A program made the position numbers and the translations under genes. From Chromatiales bacterium (lineage in GTDB: Bacteria; Pseudomonadota; Gammaproteobacteria; Chromatiales; Chromatiaceae): a DNA stretch of 34,135 nt. A model generated the notes under the pieces. That model ran no database searches and was not told the origin of the DNA. It saw only the letters and a program-made list of their open reading frames with translations. This document shows positions 7,790-14,830 of this stretch, piece after piece. The stretch covers positions 1 through 34,135 of the forward strand of contig JANQEV010000010.1 of NCBI GenBank assembly GCA_028278145.1, written 5' to 3'. Numbering within the stretch: position 1 is the first letter of the stretch; every line of letters begins with the position of its first letter.

Positions 7790-9487
7790 CTATTTTCCCT
7801 GTCCTTCAATCTTGGCCCATGAGTCACGCAGGGTAACCGTGCGATTAAACACCAGTTTTTCTGGACTGGAGTCTCTGCTATCTACACAAAAATAGCCCTC
7901 GCGTTCGAACTGAAATTGGCTACCTGGCTCAGCCGTTGCAATGCTCGGTTCCACAACACACTCTGTGGCAATAGTCAGGGATTCAGGGTTCAGGTGATCG
8001 ATGAAAGAGTCTACCTCCTTATCCGCATCTGGAGAGGCATGGTCAAACAGACGATCATATAGCCTTACTTCAGCCTGTACTCCTTCGCTGGCAGAGACCC
8101 AGTGGATCACACCACGCACCTTGCGGCCCACTGGGTTGGCACCCAGGGTTTCCGGATCATAGCTGCAACGTAGCTCTATGATTTCTCCAGACTCATCCTT
8201 GATTACCTGTTCACACTTGATTACATAGGCGTTTCTCAGACGCACCTCACCACCGGTGACCATGCGTTTGTATTTTTTGTTGGCCTCTTCCCGAAAGTCA
8301 GCCCGGTCAATATAGATCTCACGGGTCAGCTTCACCTTGCGGCTACCCATGGACTCATCCTTCGGGTGATTGGGTGCCTCCAGATCCTCTACCAGGCCTT
8401 CCGGATAGTTCTCTATTACCACCTTGAGTGGATTTAGCACTGCCATGGCCCGTGGCGCATTACTATCCAGGTCTTCCCTGATGCAGGCCTCCAGCATGCC
8501 CATCTCCACCGAATTATCCGCCTTGGTCACACCGATGCGATCACTGAAGGTACGGATTGACCAGGGCGTATATCCACGCCGGCGCAGTCCGGCAATAGTT
8601 GGCATCCTCGGATCATCCCAGCCGTTCACATGGCCTTCGTCAACCAGCTGGGTAAGCTTACGTTTACTCATTACCGTGTACTGCAGGTTGAGGCGGGAGA
8701 ACTCTATCTGCTGGGGATGGCAACCGATGCTGATATTATCCAGCACCCAGTCATACAGAGGGCGGTGATCCTCAAACTCCAGGGTGCACAGGGAGTGCGT
8801 AATACCTTCAATGGCATCAGAGATAGGATGGGTAAAGTCATACATGGGATAGAGGCACCACTCACTGCCGGTCTGGTGGTGGATTACCCCGTGACGTATG
8901 CGATACAGGGTAGGATCACGCATATTCATGTTGGGGGCAGCCATATCGATCTTGGCCCGCAGTACCTTGGACCCATCCTCGAACTCGCCGGACCGCATGC
9001 GCTGGAACAGATCCAGATTCTCTTCCACCGAACGCTCCCGGTAGGGGCTCTCCCGTCCAGGCTCTGTCAGGGTGCCACGATACTCCCGGGTCTGCTCTGC
9101 ATCCAGGTCACACACATAGGCCTTGCCATTACTGATCAGTTCCTGGGCAAACTCGTATAGCTTTTCAAAATAGTCCGAGGCGTAGAACAGGCGCTCTTCC
9201 CAGTCGAATCCCAGCCAGTGCACGTCCTGTTTTATGGATTCCACATACTCCACATTCTCCTTGTGAGGATTGGTGTCATCAAAACGCAGGTTGCATTGGC
9301 CACCGGGATAGTCCCTGGCAATCCCAAAATTGAGACAAATGGATTTGGCATGGCCAATGTGCAGATAACCATTTGGTTCCGGGGGGAACCGAGTATGCAC
9401 CTTTCCATCATTCTTGCCCGCAGCCAAATCTGCATCAATGATCTGACGGATAAAATTGCTGGGTACAGTTGTTTCCTGCTCGCTCAT
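7790..9487 (-). CDS. glnS: Glutaminyl-tRNA synthetase
   Basis: This 565-residue class I synthetase attaches glutamine to tRNA-Gln in the cytoplasm. Visible class I signatures are Pro-Asn-Gly-Tyr-Leu-His-Ile-Gly-His at 38-46 and Met-Ser-Lys-Arg-Lys at 273-277. The C-terminal part (about 345-565) matches the two beta-barrels that read the anticodon in GlnRS rather than the helical bundle of GluRS, and the length is close to the E. coli enzyme. The presence of GlnS means tRNA-Gln need not be charged through the transamidation route. It lies 53 bases downstream of gltX in the same direction and 83 bases before tRNA-Ala, which has its own promoter. The ATG has a weak GAACGAG ribosome binding site. 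Confidence 0.96.
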   Translation of the reverse strand: MSEQETTVPSNFIRQIIDADLAAGKNDGKVHTRFPPEPNGYLHIGHAKSICLNFGIARDYPGGQCNLRFDDTNPHKENVEYVESIKQDVHWLGFDWEERLFYASDYFEKLYEFAQELISNGKAYVCDLDAEQTREYRGTLTEPGRESPYRERSVEENLDLFQRMRSGEFEDGSKVLRAKIDMAAPNMNMRDPTLYRIRHGVIHHQTGSEWCLYPMYDFTHPISDAIEGITHSLCTLEFEDHRPLYDWVLDNISIGCHPQQIEFSRLNLQYTVMSKRKLTQLVDEGHVNGWDDPRMPTIAGLRRRGYTPWSIRTFSDRIGVTKADNSVEMGMLEACIREDLDSNAPRAMAVLNPLKVVIENYPEGLVEDLEAPNHPKDESMGSRKVKLTREIYIDRADFREEANKKYKRMVTGGEVRLRNAYVIKCEQVIKDESGEIIELRCSYDPETLGANPVGRKVRGVIHWVSASEGVQAEVRLYDRLFDHASPDADKEVDSFIDHLNPESLTIATECVVEPSIATAEPGSQFQFEREGYFCVDSRDSSPEKLVFNRTVTLRDSWAKIEGQGK

Positions 9488-9540
9488 ATCTCGTTCTTAT
9501 TCAGATTTATTTAATAGTAGTTGTATCGTCGCTGATAAAA

Positions 9541-10950
9541 TCAGGCATTCTGCTCGCGCTGGGTTATGAATTCCAACGCCCGTTCGATACGGCTCAGACA
9601 GGCCTCCTTGCCCACCAGATACAGGGTGTCGTCGATGCCTGGTGAGGCAGCACGTCCTACCACAGCAACGCGCAGGGGCTGGGCTACCTTACCCATCTTA
9701 ACCTCCAGAGCTTCTGCAACCTGTTCTACTGTCTGGTGCAGGATTTCTCGCGTCCACTCATCCAAATTCTGCAAAGCCACCTGGACGGCCTCAAGCGGTT
9801 TCCTATCTGCCGGGCGCAGATTCTTCTTAGCTGCCTTTTCATCGTACGCATCAAAGTCTTTATAGATAAAAGCGCTTATCTCTGCCATCTCCACCAGGGT
9901 CTTGGCCCGTTCCTGCTGGGCCCTGACCACATCTACCAGATCTGCACCTTCGCTCGGATCTATATCCAGTTTACCCATATGCGGACTTAGCAGATGGGCA
10001 ATACGTGCCGGGTCACTGGTCTTGATATAGTGCTGATTCAGCCACAACAGTTTTTCTGTGTTGAAGGTGGATGCAGCCTTGTTTACCGCATCTATATCGA
10101 ACAGTTCGATCATCTCATCCACAGTGAATATCTCCTGGTCTCCATGGGACCAGCCCAGGCGCACCAGGTAGTTGAGCAGGGCCTCCGGAAGGTATCCCTC
10201 CTCACGATACTGCATAACACTGACGGCACCGTGGCGCTTGGAGAGACGCGCGCCATCATCACCCAGTATCATGGGAACATGAGCATATTTTGGCGGTTCC
10301 TGACCCAGGGCCCGTAGAATATTAATCTGACGCGGTGTGTTGTTAAGATGATCATCACCACGGATAACCACATTGATATCCATATCCATATCATCCACCA
10401 CCACGGTCAGATTATAGGTGGGAGAACCATCAGTACGCTTTATTATCAGATCATCCAACTCGGCATTGCTGAAGGCTACCTTGCCGCGGACCAAATCATC
10501 CACCACCACGGCACCATCTTCAGGATTCAGAAATCGAATAACATGGGGTTCATTCGGATCAACCTGTCGGTTGCGACAGTGGCCATCATAACGGGGCTTG
10601 GTCTTATTTTTCATCGCCTCGTCGCGCATGGCATCCAGACGTTCCCGGGAACAGTTACAGCGATAGGCCAGACCGTTATCCATAAGCTGCTGGATGATCT
10701 CGTTATAACGCTCAAAGCGTTCCGTCTGATAGAACGGTCCCTTGTCGTACTCCAGCCCCAGCCAGGTCATCCCCTCCAGGATGGCATTTACCGATTCGGC
10801 AGTGGAACGTTCCAGGTCGGTATCTTCTATCCGCAATACGAATTGGCCACCATGCTTACGGGCATAGAGCCAGGAGAAGAGCGCAGTACGGGCGCCGCCC
10901 ACGTGCAGATATCCAGTGGGACTGGGGGCAAATCTGGTGCTAATGGTCAT
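9541..10950 (-). CDS. gltX: Glutamyl-tRNA synthetase
   Basis: This 469-residue class I synthetase charges tRNA-Glu. The HIGH-type motif reads His-Val-Gly-Gly at 16-19 after Pro-Ser-Pro-Thr-Gly, and the KMSKS-type motif is Arg-Leu-Ser-Lys-Arg at 235-239. A zinc-binding set is visible at C98, C100 and C125, as in the E. coli-type enzyme. The C-terminal helical anticodon-binding half is present in full. It is first in a minus-strand unit with glnS and near tRNA-Glu, its own substrate. The two proteins belong to the same subclass, but each has its specific C-terminal domain, so there is no sign that one is a recent copy. The start ATG at 10950 lacks a clear Shine-Dalgarno site. Confidence 0.96.
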   Translation of the reverse strand: MTISTRFAPSPTGYLHVGGARTALFSWLYARKHGGQFVLRIEDTDLERSTAESVNAILEGMTWLGLEYDKGPFYQTERFERYNEIIQQLMDNGLAYRCNCSRERLDAMRDEAMKNKTKPRYDGHCRNRQVDPNEPHVIRFLNPEDGAVVVDDLVRGKVAFSNAELDDLIIKRTDGSPTYNLTVVVDDMDMDINVVIRGDDHLNNTPRQINILRALGQEPPKYAHVPMILGDDGARLSKRHGAVSVMQYREEGYLPEALLNYLVRLGWSHGDQEIFTVDEMIELFDIDAVNKAASTFNTEKLLWLNQHYIKTSDPARIAHLLSPHMGKLDIDPSEGADLVDVVRAQQERAKTLVEMAEISAFIYKDFDAYDEKAAKKNLRPADRKPLEAVQVALQNLDEWTREILHQTVEQVAEALEVKMGKVAQPLRVAVVGRAASPGIDDTLYLVGKEACLSRIERALEFITQREQNA

Positions 10951-11150
10951 AGGTTATAGTGCTTTATTGTTCAAAAGATCGGCATTTTAACAGACCGGAT
11001 GGATTTTTGATTGAGATATTGAGTAGATAAGGCCGAATTTCTCGAGAGAGTTGTTTTCATGCACCAGTCGGTGGAAAAACCATAGGGAACTTAGATAATT
11101 AACAACAATCAAAAAGTGCCAACAAAGCTTTTTGCTGTAATCACAGCAAC

Positions 11151-11179
11151 TTGAGCATATAGGAGGCATGCAGTAATAT
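11151..11179 (+). promoter_or_regulatory. Promoter of tRNA-Val
   Basis: TTGAGC at 11151-11156, 17 bases, TAATAT at 11174-11179, about 25 bases before the mature tRNA. The spacing is ideal and the -10 is one base from consensus. No U-tract terminator was found between tRNA-Val and the small gene at 11403, so this promoter may serve both. Confidence 0.65.
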
Positions 11180-11204
11180 TCTCCAACCCAGTGGGTAGAA
11201 CACT

Positions 11205-11279
11205 GGGCGGTTAGCTCAGCGGGAGAGCACTGCCTTCACACGGCAGGGGTCACTGGTTCAATCCCAGTACCGCCCACCA
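11205..11279 (+). tRNA. tRNA-Val (anticodon CAC)
   Basis: A 75-base cloverleaf starts GGGCGG and ends with an encoded CCA. The anticodon stem (CTGCC/GGCAG) encloses TTCACAC, giving CAC, which reads only GUG. Such a dedicated Val-CAC tRNA supplements the TAC and GAC species and is not found in every gammaproteobacterium. It is convergent with nothing and lies between divergent gltX and the small gene at 11403. Confidence 0.95.
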
Positions 11280-11402
11280 AATCACCACCATACTCGTTTC
11301 CGCGACTGTAAAGGAAACTAACCGATCTTAGCTAGGGTGCAACAAAAAACTGACCCATAGCGTAAATGTTTTTCACATGTAAACAGAAGGATACACAGCA
11401 AG

Positions 11403-11558
11403 ATGAATGATGAAACAAACAAGGCCTCAACCGAAGAGAAAGAGACCAAAAGCAAACTGGGAGAATCAATCACCATCAAGGTTGAAGTTCAGGAAGAATC
11501 TTCAGATGAGAAGAAGAAAGAGGAGCGTCCAGGCGTCTGCTGTGGTTCCTGCACCTAA
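11403..11558 (+). CDS. 51-residue acidic/lysine-rich peptide with a C-terminal CCGSCT tail
   Basis: Function not recognised. The frame encodes 51 residues: a charged, Glu/Lys-rich hydrophilic body with no hydrophobic segment, a short beta-like stretch (Ile-Thr-Ile-Lys-Val-Glu-Val) at 23-29, and then Pro-Gly-Val followed by Cys-Cys-Gly-Ser-Cys-Thr at the very C-terminus. Cysteines occur nowhere else. A ribosome binding site (AGAAGGA, 11385-11391) lies 11 bases before the ATG, and a perfect 10-bp hairpin follows 13 bases after the stop. Both support a real gene. A three-cysteine tail of this kind could bind a metal or sulfur or be a site of post-translational modification; that is speculation. 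It lies downstream of tRNA-Val and convergent with the sppA-like gene. Confidence 0.6.
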   Translation: MNDETNKASTEEKETKSKLGESITIKVEVQEESSDEKKKEERPGVCCGSCT

Positions 11559-11571
11559 GACTGGTTACAAC

Positions 11572-11595
11572 AGGGGGAAGTCTCTACTTCCCCCT
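11572..11595 (+). terminator. Hairpin after the small CCGSCT gene
   Basis: A perfect 10-bp stem (11572-11581 with 11586-11595) with loop CTCT. The following bases (ATCATTTCCC) hold only a short T-run, so termination may be moderate. It lies between two convergent genes and could also serve sppA from the other side. Confidence 0.65.
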
Positions 11596-11638
11596 ATCAT
11601 TTCCCAAATCTAGTCGATTCCATAGCTATGCCAGTCTA

Positions 11639-12616
11639 TTACTGCAAGCTTATGCCATCACCAAAACCAAACACCCTATTCAGAGTAGATGCAGCACCTG
11701 CACCCATCTTTTTGGCTAAGCGCTCTAAAATATCTTCGCTACGAGTGAAATCAACTATATCCTCTGCACCGATAATTTCACGGGCAACATAGCTGCTACT
11801 GCCGAGGGCATCGGCCAGACCCAGAGCTACGCTCTCTTCCCCATTCCAGAACAGTCCGCTGAATATTTTTTCATCATCTTTCAGGCGCTCACCCCGGCCC
11901 TGCTTTACCGTATCAATAAACTGCTGATGGATTTTGTCCAGCATGCCTTTCATATGGTCCAGATCAAACTCCTTCTGTGGAGAGAACGGATCCAGGATAC
12001 CCTTGTGCTCACCTGCAGTGAGCAGACGCCGTTCAATACCAAGCTTTTCCAAAGCATCCACAAACCCAAAACCATTCATCAACACACCAATAGAACCTAC
12101 GATGCTGGCCTTGTCCACATATATCTGATCTGCTGCTGCGGCTATGTAGTATCCACCTGATGCACATATATCGGTAACTACCGCGTATAGTTTTTTATCC
12201 GGATATTTCTTTTTCAGGCGTACAATCTCGTCATTTATATAACCGGCCTGTACCGGACTACCACCGGGACTGTTGATACGCAGGATCACACCTTTGGTAT
12301 TTCTGTGTTTGAAGGCCTTTCTCAGACCCTTGACTACATTGTCTGCACTGGCTTCTTCCTTATCCGCAATAACACCTCGAACATTAATCAGGGCAGTGTG
12401 TTTACCATCCCTGATCTTTGCATCCTTTAATCCGTCAGGAAACATCAGTGCCAGAATAGCTATCAGATAGGCGAAGGTGAGAAACTTGAAGAATATTCCC
12501 CAGCGCCTAGCTCGGCGTTTCTCTTTTACCGAAGAGAGTGCCAGTTCCTTGACCAGATTTCTCTCCCAGGCATTCGAGTTGGATTTTCCACTCTGATTCC
12601 GATCATTAGTTTCCAT
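11639..12616 (-). CDS. sppA: Signal peptide peptidase SppA-type S49 membrane protease (short form)
   Basis: This 325-residue serine protease of family S49 would degrade cleaved signal peptides or membrane protein remnants from the periplasmic side. One membrane helix is visible at about 40-60, preceded by an Arg/Lys-rich cytoplasmic segment. The protease domain follows, with the catalytic Ser at 153 in Cys-Ala-Ser-Gly-Gly-Tyr-Tyr and the general-base Lys at 205 in Gly-Glu-His-Lys-Gly. The Ser-Lys distance of 52 residues equals that of the single-domain Bacillus-type SppA, so this is the short form and not the tandem 67-kDa E. coli type. An AGAGGA site lies five bases before the ATG. It comes 40 bases after the HAD gene and rluC, a gene trio conserved in many gammaproteobacteria. 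Confidence 0.9.
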   Translation of the reverse strand: METNDRNQSGKSNSNAWERNLVKELALSSVKEKRRARRWGIFFKFLTFAYLIAILALMFPDGLKDAKIRDGKHTALINVRGVIADKEEASADNVVKGLRKAFKHRNTKGVILRINSPGGSPVQAGYINDEIVRLKKKYPDKKLYAVVTDICASGGYYIAAAADQIYVDKASIVGSIGVLMNGFGFVDALEKLGIERRLLTAGEHKGILDPFSPQKEFDLDHMKGMLDKIHQQFIDTVKQGRGERLKDDEKIFSGLFWNGEESVALGLADALGSSSYVAREIIGAEDIVDFTRSEDILERLAKKMGAGAASTLNRVFGFGDGISLQ

Positions 12617-12656
12617 CGTATTCCTCTATAGTTCTATATCCTATGGCAGTATTTAC

Positions 12657-13316
12657 CTAGTTGATGCTTTCCAGCCACCTGGGAAGTTCACGGATATCAT
12701 CCAGGCATCCGAGCGGTTCCGATTGCAGCAGACGCTCCCGTGTATGGCTACCGTAACTAACACCCAGGCGATGAGCATTGGCACTGCGTGCCATCTGCAT
12801 ATCATACTCTGTATCACCGATCATCAGGGTCTCGTGTCCCTGCGTCCCTAGCTCATCCATTATCTGCAACAGCATATCCGGATTTGGCTTGGAGAAGCTC
12901 TCATCTGCACAGCGTGAGGCATGAAACAACTCACCCAGCCCAGTATAGGCTAACACCCTATCCAGTCCGGCCCGCCCTTTTCCAGTGGCAACTGCCATCA
13001 TATATCCCGCATCAGCCAGCAGTCGCAGTGTCTCATCAGCACCTGGAAACAGTTCTGATTCCGGCCGTCTATGATCAAGGAAATGGACCCGATAGCGCTC
13101 CACCACCTGCCAAACCAACTCATCATCCGCACCTGGAAACATCTCTGTTACCGCCTCTTTCAGTCCCAGGCCGATGATATTTTTAATTGCATCGTCAGTG
13201 GGAATCTCCAGGCCAAGATCTATAGCTGCTCCACGCACACACTCGACTATATTGGCCACAGAATCCATCAGGGTACCATCCCAGTCAAATACCAGTAGGG
13301 TAAATTTTCTTTTCAT
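12657..13316 (-). CDS. HAD-superfamily phosphatase (phosphoglycolate phosphatase-like)
   Basis: A 219-residue hydrolase of the HAD subfamily IA. The nucleophile motif is Asp-Trp-Asp-Gly-Thr at 11-15, an alpha-helical cap follows, then Lys-Pro-Asn-Pro and the Mg2+-binding Gly-Asp-Thr-Glu-Tyr-Asp near the end. The natural substrate cannot be read from the sequence; phosphoglycolate or a related small phosphate ester is likely. I start it at ATG 13316 because this overlaps the rluC stop as ATGA, a typical translational coupling. The frame remains open upstream to 13397 but only inside rluC. The rluC-HAD-sppA order is seen in Pseudomonas and relatives, so a link to RNA or membrane housekeeping is contextual only. 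Confidence 0.88.
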   Translation of the reverse strand: MKRKFTLLVFDWDGTLMDSVANIVECVRGAAIDLGLEIPTDDAIKNIIGLGLKEAVTEMFPGADDELVWQVVERYRVHFLDHRRPESELFPGADETLRLLADAGYMMAVATGKGRAGLDRVLAYTGLGELFHASRCADESFSKPNPDMLLQIMDELGTQGHETLMIGDTEYDMQMARSANAHRLGVSYGSHTRERLLQSEPLGCLDDIRELPRWLESIN

Positions 13317-14266
13317 CTGCGTAACCGTTCCAACAGCTGTTCCAAGGTCGGTTCCAGGGGGGCTTCCACCTTCAGCCTCCCCACCTCTTCGGTCCAATCA
13401 AAGGACAAAGACCTGGCATGGAGGAACAGCCGCTTCAAACCCTGTTTTTTCATTCTACGATTTGCCAGATTGTTACCATACTTATCATCCCCTAGTATAG
13501 GGGTACCAAGGTGAGCAAGATGTACCCGCAACTGATGGGTACGCCCAGTCATCAGCTCTGCTTCAACCAGAGTGGCATCAGAAAACCTCTCCACCACCCG
13601 GAAACGGGTCAAGGCCTCCTTGCCCTGGGGATCGACTCGTACTACCCGTTCCCCACCCTGAAGTAGGTTCTTTGCCAGTGGTGCATCCACGGTCTCGCGG
13701 TCCTTTTCCCAACGCCCAGCTACCAGGGCCAGATAACGTTTATCTACCCCATTGCTGCGTAACAGTTCATGCAGGGTGCGCAATGCGCTGCGGCGCTTTG
13801 TTACCATCAGACAGCCCGAGGTATCACGATCCAGCCTGTGTACCAGTTCCAACTCCTTCTCTCCAGGTCGCATAGAGCGCAGTGCTTCAATCACTCCAAA
13901 CTTTAGACCACTACCTCCATGTACCGCCAAACCTGAAGGTTTATTGAGTATTATCAGGCGCTTATCCTCATATAGTATGGACTGTTTCAGATTTTCCAGC
14001 GTCCTTTCACCGGGTCGTACCGGGGAATCTCTGTCAGCCAAACGTACTGGTGGAATCCGCACTATATCCCCATGTTGCAGGCGATAGCTGACCTTGGTCC
14101 GCCCCTTGTTCACCCGCACCTCACCCTTGCGTACTATTCTGTAGACATAGCTCTTGGGCACACCTTTCAGCATTGCCAGTAGAAAGTTATCCAGCCGTTG
14201 ACCCTGGTAGCCCTCCTCCACTTCAACCTGCCTGACAGGATATGATTTCTCTTTATTTTCTGACAT
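13313..14266 (-). CDS. rluC: 23S rRNA pseudouridine synthase RluC
   Basis: This enzyme converts uridines 955, 2504 and 2580 of 23S rRNA (E. coli numbering) to pseudouridine. An S4 RNA-binding domain covers about residues 15-80 (Gln-Arg-Leu-Asp-Asn-Phe and the Arg-Lys-Gly-Glu-Val-Arg-Val-Asn loop), followed by the RsuA/RluA catalytic domain with His-Arg-Leu-Asp-Arg-Asp-Thr-Ser-Gly; the catalytic Asp is residue 146, close to D144 of E. coli RluC. I chose the ATG at 14266 (317 residues) because it fits the family N-terminus; ATGs at 14293 and 14329 in the same frame would add a non-homologous leader, and none has a clear ribosome binding site. It is divergent from rne, the same arrangement as in E. 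coli, and coupled to the HAD gene by ATGA. Confidence 0.93.
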   Translation of the reverse strand: MSENKEKSYPVRQVEVEEGYQGQRLDNFLLAMLKGVPKSYVYRIVRKGEVRVNKGRTKVSYRLQHGDIVRIPPVRLADRDSPVRPGERTLENLKQSILYEDKRLIILNKPSGLAVHGGSGLKFGVIEALRSMRPGEKELELVHRLDRDTSGCLMVTKRRSALRTLHELLRSNGVDKRYLALVAGRWEKDRETVDAPLAKNLLQGGERVVRVDPQGKEALTRFRVVERFSDATLVEAELMTGRTHQLRVHLAHLGTPILGDDKYGNNLANRRMKKQGLKRLFLHARSLSFDWTEEVGRLKVEAPLEPTLEQLLERLRR

Positions 14267-14329
14267 TTGCGAATAGTAACAGTTTGCATTCATTTGCTGC
14301 GTAAGTTTAAGACTGTTATGATCAGTCAT

Positions 14330-14830
14330 TGGCTGTTAGATTAAAACCACAAGGTGAATGGTATTATTCAACTCGTATCCTGATGGCCATAATCAAGAAG
14401 CGGTCATTATGAGTATTTCTCAATGATCCAGACTTCAAAGCTTAAAAAAATTTTGGCGCAGCTCAGACAATAGCATGCGCCGGATCAGGTGACTGAACAC
14501 TACTACACGGCTCTAAATCTAAAGCATGAGATGCCTGTGCAGCTATAGACACTGCGAACACTGTTGTACCAGTCCAGGTCTGATCAAATGGGAACCCGCC
14601 TGAACGGCGGTGTTTAAAACAAATTAACTGCGCACCACAAGGGGCGGAAATCGGGATTCAGAACACCGATATTACCGGGTTCTGAAAACACAGCTGATGA
14701 GACCATGAAACAGTGGTATTCCAGCCAGATCCGATACACCTTAAAGGGAAACCGCCGGTAGTCGTTGTAACCTCAGAGTACCCTAAGTGGCTGAGGTAGC
14801 AGGGATCTGCAGTGTGCAAAAGGATTATTA
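14330..14830 (+). promoter_or_regulatory. Long structured 5' leader of rne (probable RNase E autoregulatory region)
   Basis: The ~500-base gap between rluC and rne contains no gene but several hairpins in the rne sense. At 14657-14686 an 8+3 bp stem with one bulged A encloses a 7-base loop. At 14596-14610 CCGCC/GGCGG encloses a 5-base loop. At 14770-14797 ACCTCAG/CTGAGGT encloses a 14-base loop. In E. coli the ~360-base rne leader carries hairpins that RNase E reads to cut its own mRNA. The similar place and structure suggest the same control. A weak promoter guess is TTATTC-18-CATAAT at 14364-14393. Confidence 0.6.

Noticed and set aside
8630..9160. A 176-codon plus-strand frame inside glnS
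   Set aside because: Antisense shadow of a well-supported GlnRS gene.
10348..10959. A 203-codon open frame on the plus strand
   Set aside because: It is antisense to gltX and its His/Ile-rich product follows from GluRS codon bias.
11296..11318. GTTTCC/GGAAAC inverted repeat after tRNA-Val as a terminator
   Set aside because: Only 6 bp with an 11-base loop and no following T-run.
11407..11613. An alternative 68-codon frame overlapping the CCGSCT peptide
   Set aside because: It runs through the terminator hairpin and lacks its own ribosome binding site; the 11403 frame ends neatly before the hairpin.
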